64,000 nt of DNA, taken from Candidatus Mediterraneibacter faecavium. Its GTDB lineage: Bacteria; Bacillota; Clostridia; Lachnospirales; Lachnospiraceae. Under the pieces are notes generated by a model. The model was not told the DNA's origin. It ran no database searches and saw nothing but the letters and a program-made list of their open reading frames with translations. The translations under genes were made by a program, and so were the position numbers. The stretch covers positions 1 through 64,000 of the forward strand of contig DWVY01000065.1 in NCBI GenBank assembly GCA_019119995.1. Direction: 5' to 3'. Of the stretch, positions 17,941-26,305 are shown piece after piece; position 1 is the stretch's first letter; the number at the start of each line of letters is the position of its first letter.

Positions 17941-18006
17941 CAACCTTGAGACACTGCGGGGTGTCAGAAGAAATCCAGAGAAATCAGTATGCCAGGAGGT
18001 AGAAAA

Positions 18007-18927
18007 ATGCTTGTAACATTAAAACAGATCTTGAATCTATGCGAGGCGAAAAAATGCGCAGTGGGGTCATTTAACACCCCGAATCTTGAAGCAGTCATGG
18101 CGGTCATCGGCGCGGCGGAAGAGCTGGATGTACCGGTGATCATCCAGCATGCCCAGGCACACGAGGAGATCATGCCGATGGATGTGATCGTGCCGATCAT
18201 GCTCGAGATGGCAAAGAAAGCCAAAGTACCGGTGTGCGTGCACCTGGATCACGGCGAGACGCTGGAATATGTATGCAGGGCGCTTGACCTGGGCGTGACT
18301 TCTGTTATGTATGACGGTTCCGTGCTCCCGTTTGAAGAGAATCTTGCAAACACGCAGATGGTTGTCTCTTTTGCAAAACAGACCGGCGCTTCCGTGGAAG
18401 CCGAGATCAGCTGCATGGGGAAGCGTGAGACGGGAAGCGGGTCGGCAGGTATGGGCAAAGATCCGGAAAAGATCTATACAGATCCGGATCAGGCGAAGAT
18501 CTTTGTCGATGCAACAGGGATCGATGCGCTGGCTTGTTCCTTCGGAACAACACACGGCGTATATTTAAGCGCGCCGAAGCTTGATTTTTCGGTAGTGGAG
18601 AGAGTAAGGCAGAAAGCAGATATCCCGGTCGTCATGCACGGCGGTTCCGGCGTCAGCGATGAGGATTTCCGTAAGGCGATAAGAAGCGGAGTCCGCAAGG
18701 TAAACTACTATACATATATGGCGCTTGCAGGCGGAAAAGAGATTGCAGATCAGTTCCAGATGGGGTGCATCCCGGTAGAGAAAAACGGGAAAAAGTATAA
18801 GTACTGCTATTCGCTGGTGGAGAGCGACAAAGATACTCCGATCATGTACCATGAGATCGTGCAGTGGGGTACAAAAGCCATGAAAGAAAACTGCAAAAAG
18901 GCGATGAAAGTGTTTGCGATGCAGTAA
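18007..18927 (+). CDS. Class II (zinc) ketose-bisphosphate aldolase
   Basis: A 306-residue TIM-barrel aldolase. Zinc-binding HLDHGET (about residue 80), the active-site loop GKRETGSG, and VMHGGSGVSDEDF near residue 210 define the class II fructose-bisphosphate/tagatose/ketose aldolases. Position as the last gene of the isomerase-kinase-mutarotase set suggests it cleaves that ketose phosphate to dihydroxyacetone phosphate plus an aldehyde. It differs clearly from the housekeeping fba at 46759. AGGAGGT lies 7 nt before ATG 18007; an in-frame ATG at 17989 lies upstream of that site. Confidence 0.9.
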   Translation: MLVTLKQILNLCEAKKCAVGSFNTPNLEAVMAVIGAAEELDVPVIIQHAQAHEEIMPMDVIVPIMLEMAKKAKVPVCVHLDHGETLEYVCRALDLGVTSVMYDGSVLPFEENLANTQMVVSFAKQTGASVEAEISCMGKRETGSGSAGMGKDPEKIYTDPDQAKIFVDATGIDALACSFGTTHGVYLSAPKLDFSVVERVRQKADIPVVMHGGSGVSDEDFRKAIRSGVRKVNYYTYMALAGGKEIADQFQMGCIPVEKNGKKYKYCYSLVESDKDTPIMYHEIVQWGTKAMKENCKKAMKVFAMQ

Positions 18928-18957
18928 AGACATCGTAAAAAGCAGAGGCTTTTCTTG

Positions 18958-19007
18958 CGCCTCCTTTTCGGACGTAGTAAAATGGAACTACATCTGGGAA
19001 GGAGGCG
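18958..19007 (+). promoter_or_regulatory. Hairpin that would hide the ribosome site of the AAA-ATPase gene
   Basis: CGCCTCCTT at 18958-18966 is the exact complement of AAGGAGGCG at 18999-19007, which is the ribosome site for ATG 19014. An inner stem GTAGT/ACTAC (18974-18978, 18987-18991) stabilises it. It could limit translation of read-through transcripts, or partly act as a terminator. Confidence 0.5.
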
Positions 19008-19013
19008 TTTTGC

Positions 19014-20717
19014 ATGGAATGGATACCTCTGCCGATCGGCGTGGAAAACTTTGAAGATCTGCGGGAGCACGGTTATTATTTTGTAGATAAGACCCTGTTC
19101 ATTAAAGAGCTGTTGGATATGAAAGGGAAAGTCAATCTCTTTACCCGTCCCCGGAGATTTGGAAAAACATTGAATATGAGTATTCTCCGGTATTTTTTTG
19201 AAAAAGGGGAAAAGGATAACAGCGGTCTGTTTCAGAGATTGAAGATCATGGATGCGGGAGAAAAATATCTCTCGCATATGGGGAAATATCCGGTGATCAG
19301 CGTTTCCCTGAAATCCATGAAGCAGTATTCGTATGATCTTGCTTACGATATGCTGAAAAAGGCAGTGCGAGAAGAATATCGAAGACACTGGGAACAGGTA
19401 AAGAACAGCGGGAAACTGGGAGAAGCTGAAGTACAGCGTTATGAAAGGATCCGCGACCTGAACGGAACGGAGAGTGATTACGCGGACTCGTTAAAATTTC
19501 TGTCGGAATGTCTGTATGCCTGTACAGGACAGCGCTCTGTTATTTTGATCGACGAATATGACGTCCCGCTGGAAAACGCCTATTTCAGCGGATTTTATGA
19601 CAGGATGGTGAACCTGATCCGATCACTGTTCGAGTCCGCATTGAAGACCAATGACAATCTGGAATTTGCCGTTGTGACCGGGTGTCTGCGGATCAGCAAA
19701 GAATCAATTTTTACCGGACTAAACAATTTGAAAATAATGTCCATAACATCAAAAACTTATGCGGAGCATTTCGGTTTTACGCCGGAAGAAGTTGAACAGA
19801 TGCTGCAGGATTACGGACTTGAAGAAAATCTGGAAACAGTAAAGAAGTGGTATGACGGTTACAGGTTCGGAGAAGCGGAAGTCTATAATCCATGGAGCGT
19901 GATCAATTATGTGGATTCATGCTATAAGAATAAGAATGCATTTGCAAAGCCCTACTGGTCTAATACAAGCTCTAACAGTATCGTGAAAAACCTGGTCGAA
20001 CACGCGGATCTCTCGGTGCGGCAGGAAATCGAGGGCCTGATCGAAGGCGGCACGATCACAAAGCCGATCCATGAGGACATCACATACGACGACATGAATT
20101 CCACACAGGATAATCTCTGGAACTTTCTGTTCTTTACCGGGTATCTGAAAAAGATACGGGAGGAGCAGGAGGATGAGACGGTGCGGATGGAAATGGCGAT
20201 CCCTAACAGCGAGGTGCGCTATGTCTATAAGAACGCGGTTCTCCAGTGGTTTGAGAAGAAGACGGAGAAGAAAGAACTCACGCCTCTCTACGAAAGCCTG
20301 CTGAACGGAGATTGTGATAAAATGGCGGAGATCCTCTCGGAGAATCTGATGGAGACGATCAGCTTCTACGATTATCAGGAGAGCTATTATCACGGGTTCC
20401 TTGCCGGGATGCTGAAAAATATCGGGAATTACATCGTACAGTCGAACCGCGAGTCCGGGAACGGCAGACCGGATATCCTTGTGAGATATCCGAGCGTCCG
20501 GGGAAAAGCCGTGATCATAGAGATCAAGGTGTCGAAGAGCTATCAGGGACTGGAGGCGAAGTGTGATGAAGCGCTCGAGCAGATCGAAGATCAGAAGTAT
20601 GAAGAAACGCTTCGGCAGGAGGGGTATCAGAATATCATGAAATACGGCGTTGCATTTTACCGAAAAGAATGTATGGTAAAAGCCGCAGAAAAGGATATCA
20701 GAAGAGAAAATGAATAA
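19014..20717 (+). CDS. AAA-ATPase-like protein with PDDEXK nuclease-like C-terminus
   Basis: A 567-residue protein combining an AAA-ATPase_like domain and a C-terminal PDDEXK_9 domain (DUF1703 group). The P-loop variant RPRRFGKTLNMS is near residue 47, the Walker B-like VILIDEYDVPL near residue 180, and the nuclease-type NGRPDILV...AVIIEIKVSKSY near residue 500. Such genes occur in many copies in Lachnospiraceae and Bacteroidales; mobile-element or conflict roles have been proposed but not shown. It overlaps the next gene by 8 nt, so despite its odd function it heads an operon with two lipid/ester enzymes. Confidence 0.9.
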   Translation: MEWIPLPIGVENFEDLREHGYYFVDKTLFIKELLDMKGKVNLFTRPRRFGKTLNMSILRYFFEKGEKDNSGLFQRLKIMDAGEKYLSHMGKYPVISVSLKSMKQYSYDLAYDMLKKAVREEYRRHWEQVKNSGKLGEAEVQRYERIRDLNGTESDYADSLKFLSECLYACTGQRSVILIDEYDVPLENAYFSGFYDRMVNLIRSLFESALKTNDNLEFAVVTGCLRISKESIFTGLNNLKIMSITSKTYAEHFGFTPEEVEQMLQDYGLEENLETVKKWYDGYRFGEAEVYNPWSVINYVDSCYKNKNAFAKPYWSNTSSNSIVKNLVEHADLSVRQEIEGLIEGGTITKPIHEDITYDDMNSTQDNLWNFLFFTGYLKKIREEQEDETVRMEMAIPNSEVRYVYKNAVLQWFEKKTEKKELTPLYESLLNGDCDKMAEILSENLMETISFYDYQESYYHGFLAGMLKNIGNYIVQSNRESGNGRPDILVRYPSVRGKAVIIEIKVSKSYQGLEAKCDEALEQIEDQKYEETLRQEGYQNIMKYGVAFYRKECMVKAAEKDIRRENE

Positions 20718-21663
20718 GACAGTGCAGGCGATCCTTCAGGTGCTCTCCTACGGCGGTATTGAAGTAGAGGCCGCCCGGCGGGTCGCGGATCTGAAAAAAC
20801 TGGATCCCATGAGGATTTTTGTGAAGAAACTGGATATCGAGATATATAATAAGGAATATAAAGTACCGGTGCGTCTGTATTTCGCTGACGAGGCGTCCAT
20901 GGAATCCGGAAATGAAAACGTGCCCGTGATCTTGTTCTTCCACGGAGGGGGCTGGACGACGGAGAGCGTGGAGACTTATGACCGGGTGTGCTCGCGCATG
21001 GCGCAGTCCATCGGGCAGCTGGTGGTATCCGTGGAGTACAGGCTTGCGCCGGAACACAGGTTCCCGGTGGGCTTTGAGGACTGCTATGCAGCGGCAAAAG
21101 CGCTGTTTGCCGGCGGGATCCTGCCGGAAATACGCCCGGAGCAGATCACGGTCATGGGCGACAGTGCGGGGGGCAATCTCGCCGCGGCTGTATGCATGAA
21201 AGCAAGAGATACGGGAGATTTCAGACCACAGCGCCAGATCCTGATCTATCCGGCTCTCAGCAACTGTTACACGGAGGATTCGCCCTATGAGTCCGTTCGG
21301 ACGAACGGGACAGGGTATCTGTTGACAAGCGAAAAGATGGTAGATTATCTTGACTTATATGAGAGCAGGCCTGAAGACCGGGAAAATCCTTATTTTGCTC
21401 CGCTGTGCGCAGAGGATTATACAGATCTTCCGGACACGCTGATCCTGACGGCTGAGTTTGACCCTTTAAGAGACGAGGGGGAAGAATACGGGCGGCGGAT
21501 GCGGCAGGCGGGATGCAGGGTGCATATCGAGCGGATCAAAGGGGCGCTGCACGGATATTTCGCGCTAGGGATCCAGCACTTATATGTGCAGGAGAGCTTC
21601 CGGCATATTAACCGTTTCCTGAGTGTGGAACGGGCAATAGATGAAAGGGGACAGGCAAGGTGA
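20710..21663 (+). CDS. HSL-family alpha/beta hydrolase (esterase)
   Basis: A 317-residue carboxylesterase of the hormone-sensitive-lipase group. It shows the oxyanion HGGGW near residue 77, the nucleophile motif GDSAGGNLAAA (Ser about residue 154), a DPLRDEG segment carrying the acid, and HGYFAL carrying the catalytic His. There is no signal peptide, so it is cytoplasmic. It overlaps both neighbours (8 nt and 4 nt), and so is coupled to an acyltransferase-like gene that could supply or remove the same acyl group. The substrate is unknown. Confidence 0.9.
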   Translation: MNKTVQAILQVLSYGGIEVEAARRVADLKKLDPMRIFVKKLDIEIYNKEYKVPVRLYFADEASMESGNENVPVILFFHGGGWTTESVETYDRVCSRMAQSIGQLVVSVEYRLAPEHRFPVGFEDCYAAAKALFAGGILPEIRPEQITVMGDSAGGNLAAAVCMKARDTGDFRPQRQILIYPALSNCYTEDSPYESVRTNGTGYLLTSEKMVDYLDLYESRPEDRENPYFAPLCAEDYTDLPDTLILTAEFDPLRDEGEEYGRRMRQAGCRVHIERIKGALHGYFALGIQHLYVQESFRHINRFLSVERAIDERGQAR

Positions 21664-23471
21664 AAAAGAAACGGCAGAGCCGGTGGAGAAAACTTGACAA
21701 TGCGGCACAGGCATTTCCGGCGGCCACCGGAAAGAAAGACTCCAGAGTATTCCGATTCTACTGTGTCCTGAAAGAAGCGGTAGACGGGGATACTCTGCAG
21801 AGCGCTCTGGATCTGACGATGGAGAAATACCCTCTCTTCCGGTCTGTGCTACGCAAAGGTCTGTTTTGGTTTTATATGGAGCCGCGGGAACTGCCTGCGC
21901 TGGTCAGGGAGGAAGACAGGCCGCCGTGCAGTCGGCTCTATGTCCCCGACCAGAAAAGGCTTCTCTTTGAAGTTACCTATTATAAGAACAGGATCAATCT
22001 GGAGGTATTTCACGGTCTGACGGACGGGACCGGAGCGATGCAGTTCCTGAAAGAGCTTGTAAGAAACTACCTGACACTTACATATAAGGACACAGTTTTT
22101 CCGGAAATAGACGAAGGACAAGTATTTACAGAGAGCGATTATGAGGAGGACAGCTTCTCCCAGTATTATACAGGAAGAAAGAGCAAAGGCGGGAAATCGA
22201 GAAAGGCATATCAGCTGAAAGGGGAACGTCTGGAACAGTCGGAGATGCAGATCACGGAACTCATACTTTCAGCATCGGAGGTCCACAGAAAAGCGAAGGA
22301 GTACGGAGTTTCGGTGACAGCTTATCTGGCGGCGGCATTTCTCTATGCGATCTATGAGGAAGTGCCCAAAAGCGGTCTGAAACGCCCGGTGTCACTGATG
22401 ATCCCTGTTAATCTGAGAAACTTCTTCCCGTCCGGTTCTATGACGAATTTCTGGAGCTGGATCGAGACAGCCTTTGACCTTAATGAAAATACAAAGTTGG
22501 AAGATGTTATCGGAAAAATGAAAGAGAGGTTCGGAAAAGACTCTGTGGAAAAGGAAATTTCCGGACGGATGAATGATCTGGTGCGGTTGGAAAAGAATCC
22601 GTTCCTGCGCGCTGTCCCGCTGGAGATCAAGAACCTGTTCCTGTTGGCGGGGACTACACTCGGCGGCCGCAGCGTAACCGCTGTATATTCTAATATGGGG
22701 CGTATCCAGATGGCGGATGAATACAAGGATCATATCGAAAGGTTCGGTTTCTTTGCGAGTACAGACAAGATGCAGATGTGTTCCTGCTCATATGGGGATA
22801 CGATGGTGTTGGGAATCACTTCAAAGATCATAGACCCTAACATATGCAGAAATTTTATCAGTATCCTGAAACGGGACGGGATCGAGTGCCGCGTACAGGA
22901 GAATGATTTCCCGGGATATCATGAAAAACCGTCCCGGAGAGCTCTTATGGGGCTTAAGATCTTCTCCTTTACATGTACCGTCGCAGTGGTGATCTGTTGG
23001 ATGCTGAACTATCTCCTGACGTTCGGGCGCTGGTGGGCAGGCTATGTGACCGCAGGAGTATTCTGTACCTGGCTGCTCATCATGGTCGGTTACCGCAAGC
23101 GGAAGAATCCTCTGAAAAACGGGATGTGGCAGCTGATCATCGTGACGGCGGGCTCTCTTTTGTGGGATGTGTTTACCGGATGGCAGGGGTGGTCTGTGGA
23201 TTATGTCATCCCGCTGGCGATCCTTGTAAATATGCTGTCTATGGTGATCATCTCGGCTGCGGGGAAGATGGAAGTGTCGGAATATCTTTTCTATCTGGTA
23301 CAGGCAGGCGCGTGCGGACTGATCCCGTTTATCCTGCTTGCTGCCGGAGCGGCTTCTGTGCCGTATCCGTCTGTGATCTGCTCCGGCGTCAGTCTGCTGT
23401 TCCTGATCGGACTGGTGACCTTTAAATGGAAAGACTTTGTCAGAGAAGTACAGAAAAAATTCCGCGTCTGA
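21660..23471 (+). CDS. Condensation-type acyltransferase fused to a membrane domain (DUF6320-like)
   Basis: A 603-residue protein. Residues 1-430 resemble a chloramphenicol-acetyltransferase/condensation fold, with the catalytic HxxxDG motif at His118-Asp122-Gly123 (HGLTDGTG) and a later PVSLMIPVNLRNFFP segment like alcohol acetyltransferases. Residues about 435-595 hold five or six hydrophobic helices. The GTG start overlaps the esterase stop. It may join an acyl group to a lipid or alcohol at the membrane. The exact reaction is unknown; the two-domain call is firm. Confidence 0.8.
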   Translation: MKKKRQSRWRKLDNAAQAFPAATGKKDSRVFRFYCVLKEAVDGDTLQSALDLTMEKYPLFRSVLRKGLFWFYMEPRELPALVREEDRPPCSRLYVPDQKRLLFEVTYYKNRINLEVFHGLTDGTGAMQFLKELVRNYLTLTYKDTVFPEIDEGQVFTESDYEEDSFSQYYTGRKSKGGKSRKAYQLKGERLEQSEMQITELILSASEVHRKAKEYGVSVTAYLAAAFLYAIYEEVPKSGLKRPVSLMIPVNLRNFFPSGSMTNFWSWIETAFDLNENTKLEDVIGKMKERFGKDSVEKEISGRMNDLVRLEKNPFLRAVPLEIKNLFLLAGTTLGGRSVTAVYSNMGRIQMADEYKDHIERFGFFASTDKMQMCSCSYGDTMVLGITSKIIDPNICRNFISILKRDGIECRVQENDFPGYHEKPSRRALMGLKIFSFTCTVAVVICWMLNYLLTFGRWWAGYVTAGVFCTWLLIMVGYRKRKNPLKNGMWQLIIVTAGSLLWDVFTGWQGWSVDYVIPLAILVNMLSMVIISAAGKMEVSEYLFYLVQAGACGLIPFILLAAGAASVPYPSVICSGVSLLFLIGLVTFKWKDFVREVQKKFRV

Positions 23472-23479
23472 ATGCGGGA

Positions 23480-24265
23480 CTATAGTCCCGCCAGCACATC
23501 CTCCAGCACTTCTTCGACGGAGGCTGTCACATATTTGGCGTGGCCTGCGATGCCGGGCGCAGCGTTTGACATGGCATAGCCGTATCCGGCAAGCTCCAGC
23601 ATCTCCACGTCATTGTACTGGTCGCCAAAGGCCATACACTCTTCCGGCTTTACGCCAAAAAGCTCCATCATTTTCTGAAGACCGGTGCCCTTATTGTACC
23701 CAGGCACGATGAAATCGATCCAGATATTTCCCGATGTGACGACTTTGACAGCAGGGGAAAACATTTCCTGAAGATGCTTCAGGTATGGGCCGAGATCGTG
23801 GGATCTCATGTTTGCGATGGCAAGCTTGAGAAATGGTCCCTCGACTTTCGTGATGTCATCGACGATCTGCGTCGTATTGTGCATTACATTTACAATGTGG
23901 TTGACAAATGCAGGATCATTGCCTTCAATCAGACAGGTATCCTCGCGGGATGCAACGATCTCGTAGCCGGGTTCTTTCTTTATCTCATTCATGATCCGGT
24001 AAGCCAGATCGTCCGGGATAATACCCCGGGAGATGACCTTCCCCTGATGGATACAGATGGAACCGTTCTCTGCAATATAGGAAATCTCATCTTTGATATC
24101 GGCAAAGAGCCGGCGCTCATTGTCATACTGCCGTCCGCTCGCCGCAACAAAATGGATCCCTTTTTCCGTGATCCTGTGTATCAGATCTATCGTGTAAGAC
24201 GACAATTCCTGCGCTCCGTTGTGGAGCAGGGTGCCGTCCAGATCGCTTGCGATAAGTTTGATCAT
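23480..24265 (-). CDS. Cof-type HAD-superfamily phosphatase
   Basis: A 261-residue cytoplasmic phosphatase, probably acting on sugar phosphates or pyridoxal phosphate. Motif I is DLDGTLL with the nucleophile Asp, motif II AASGRQY, and motif IV FGDQYNDVEML near residue 210, with the C2-type cap in between. The start chosen is ATG 24265, which has GGAGGA upstream; an ATG at 24280 would overlap that site. It is convergent with the acyltransferase gene (8 nt apart) and divergent from glmM. Confidence 0.92.
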   Translation of the reverse strand: MIKLIASDLDGTLLHNGAQELSSYTIDLIHRITEKGIHFVAASGRQYDNERRLFADIKDEISYIAENGSICIHQGKVISRGIIPDDLAYRIMNEIKKEPGYEIVASREDTCLIEGNDPAFVNHIVNVMHNTTQIVDDITKVEGPFLKLAIANMRSHDLGPYLKHLQEMFSPAVKVVTSGNIWIDFIVPGYNKGTGLQKMMELFGVKPEECMAFGDQYNDVEMLELAGYGYAMSNAAPGIAGHAKYVTASVEEVLEDVLAGL

Positions 24266-24380
24266 AGCGAATTCCTCCATGGAAAATATGTCTGCGGAAA
24301 AAAAGATATAAGCAGAAGATCATACTCCGCATACAGCTTCCGCACCAGATTCAAGTATAACTGAAAAAAATCCCGGCGTA

Positions 24381-24435
24381 AAGAGAGAACTGGATGGAGC
24401 TTTGGCAAGAGAGAACCAAGAGAGAACTGGATGGA
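24381..24435. repeat. 18-bp direct repeat upstream of glmM
   Basis: AAGAGAGAACTGGATGGA occurs at 24381-24398 and 24418-24435 (37-bp period), with a partial third unit between them. It lies in the 24266-24594 gap, which otherwise holds only the glmM promoter. Confidence 0.5.
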
Positions 24436-24490
24436 TCTCCGACAGGCGTGTACAGGTGCCCGGCAAGCGGATGTAACAGAAAAGAAATAC

Positions 24491-24519
24491 TTGTAACTGT
24501 TTTGTAATAGTAATATAAT
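24491..24519 (+). promoter_or_regulatory. Sigma-A promoter of glmM
   Basis: TTGTAA at 24491-24496 and TATAAT at 24514-24519 are separated by 17 nt, giving a near-consensus promoter about 75 nt before the glmM start. Confidence 0.7.
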
Positions 24520-24594
24520 GGAAACGTGACGGGATGTGAGATGAAATTTTCTGTTCCGGCATAAATATAATTGAAAAGCAAGAGGACTTTGATT

Positions 24595-25938
24595 ATGGGA
24601 AAATATTTTGGAACCGACGGCTTTCGCGGAGAGGCAAATGTAGTACTGACAGTAGAACATGCATTTAAGGTCGGCCGTTATCTCGGCTGGTATTTCGGAC
24701 AGGATCACAAGGCAAGAGTCGTGATCGGAAAGGATACAAGAAGGAGCAGCTATATGTTTGAATATGCTCTGGCAGCAGGGATCACTGCGTCAGGAGCGGA
24801 TGCATATCTTCTTCACGTGACGACGACTCCGAGCGTATCCTATGTGGTGAGAACAGAAGATTTTGACTGCGGTATCATGATCTCTGCAAGCCATAATCCG
24901 TTCTACGACAACGGGATCAAAGTGATCAACAGTGCAGGGCATAAGATGGAAGCAGAAGTGGAAGATAAGATCGAGGCATATATCGACGGCGAGATCGGGG
25001 AACTCCCGCTTGCAACCAAAGAAAATATCGGCCGCACGATCGATTATTCTGCAGGAAGGAACCGCTATATCGGGCATCTTATTTCTATCGCGACACGTTC
25101 CTTTAAAGATATGCGCATCGGACTTGACTGTGCGAACGGAAGCTCCTTTGCCATCGCAAAGAGCGTCTTCGATGCACTCGGGGCAAAGACATATGTGATC
25201 AACAATGAGCCTGACGGAACAAATATCAATACGAACTGCGGTTCCACTCACATCAATGTGCTTCAGGAATTTGTAAAAGAGAAGAAACTGGACGTGGGAT
25301 TTGCATATGACGGAGACGCCGACAGATGCATCGCTGTAGATGAGAACGGCAATGTAGTGGACGGAGACCGTATCATGTATGTGTGCGGCAAGTACCTGAT
25401 GGAGCAGGGTCGCCTGGAAGGAAATACGATCGTAACGACGATCATGTCCAATCTGGGACTTTATAAAGCGTGCGACAAGATCGGCATGAAATACGAGCAG
25501 ACAGCAGTAGGCGACAAGTACGTCTATGAAAATATGATGAAGAACGGATTCGTGCTCGGAGGCGAGCAGTCCGGACATATCATATTCAGCAAGCATGCAA
25601 GGACCGGCGACGGTATCCTTACATCATTGATGATCATGGAAGTCATGCTTGAGAAGAAACAGACCCTTGGCAAGCTGGCGGATGAAGTCAAGATCTTCCC
25701 GCAGGTACTGAAAAATGTCCGCGTGAAAGACAAGAAAACTGCAAGAGAGAATCCGGCAGTCGTAGAAGCAGTCCAGAAAGCGGCAGACGCCCTGGGAACA
25801 GACGGACGTATCCTCGTCCGCGAGAGCGGAACAGAGCCGGTGATCCGCGTCATGGTAGAGGCGGCATCCGACGAGATCTGCGAGAAATACGTGGACAGTG
25901 TCGTAGATGTCATCAAAGCGGAGGGATTGGCAGAGTGA
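24595..25938 (+). CDS. glmM: Phosphoglucosamine mutase
   Basis: A 447-residue alpha-D-phosphohexomutase that converts glucosamine-6-phosphate to glucosamine-1-phosphate for UDP-GlcNAc and wall synthesis. It shows GTDGFRG at the N-terminus, the phosphoserine loop ISASHNPF (Ser about residue 102), the metal-binding DGDADRC, and the C-terminal phosphate-binding RESGTEPVIRVMVE. ATG 24595 is preceded by AAGAGG. The stop codon touches the left end of the long palindrome that fills the gap to the convergent amidase gene. Confidence 0.95.
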   Translation: MGKYFGTDGFRGEANVVLTVEHAFKVGRYLGWYFGQDHKARVVIGKDTRRSSYMFEYALAAGITASGADAYLLHVTTTPSVSYVVRTEDFDCGIMISASHNPFYDNGIKVINSAGHKMEAEVEDKIEAYIDGEIGELPLATKENIGRTIDYSAGRNRYIGHLISIATRSFKDMRIGLDCANGSSFAIAKSVFDALGAKTYVINNEPDGTNINTNCGSTHINVLQEFVKEKKLDVGFAYDGDADRCIAVDENGNVVDGDRIMYVCGKYLMEQGRLEGNTIVTTIMSNLGLYKACDKIGMKYEQTAVGDKYVYENMMKNGFVLGGEQSGHIIFSKHARTGDGILTSLMIMEVMLEKKQTLGKLADEVKIFPQVLKNVRVKDKKTARENPAVVEAVQKAADALGTDGRILVRESGTEPVIRVMVEAASDEICEKYVDSVVDVIKAEGLAE

Positions 25939-26305
25939 TCCGTGTTTGTCGGCGAGATATCCTGCAATAAATCATCCGAAAATCACTCGGATACAGTGGA
26001 TTGAATTACGTATCCGGAACGGACGGGGAGGGAATGCTTCCGGCTCCGGTTACAGGGTATAAGTCATAGTAACAAGCCTGCGATACGGCTAAAAGCAATC
26101 AGTGGAAGGAAGAACTCACTTCGTTCAGACAACATCCTTCCACTGATTAACGCCGCATCACAGGCTTTAACTATGACTAACACCCTTCCACAGTCACCGT
26201 CCGCATTCCCTCCCCGCCCGTCCCGGAAGGTTCATCAAAGGGGCTGCATCCGTCTGATTTTCTGCATTCATCCAATCGGGTGTATCTCCCCGGCAAACAC
26301 GGATC
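25937..26305. repeat. About 370-nt nearly complete palindrome between convergent genes
   Basis: The whole gap between the glmM stop and the amidase stop folds back on itself. The outer ends are GATCCGTGTTTG and CAAACACGGATC. Further in, GGACGGGGAGGGAATGC (26021) pairs with its near complement at 26202-26223, GTCATAGT pairs with ACTATGAC, and AATCAGTGGAAGGA (26097-26110) pairs exactly with 26135-26148. The loop is about 24 nt. The arms agree at roughly 70 percent or more, with many differences that keep pairing. The right arm recurs at 1-95. It may be a double terminator, a miniature mobile element or a structured RNA. Confidence 0.85.

Noticed and set aside
13943-18927. Reading the isomerase-kinase-aldolase operon as sulfoquinovose degradation
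   Set aside because: Neither a sulfolactaldehyde reductase/dehydrogenase nor a sulfonate exporter is present, and the kinase is FGGY type. The idea is not excluded, but nothing supports it directly.
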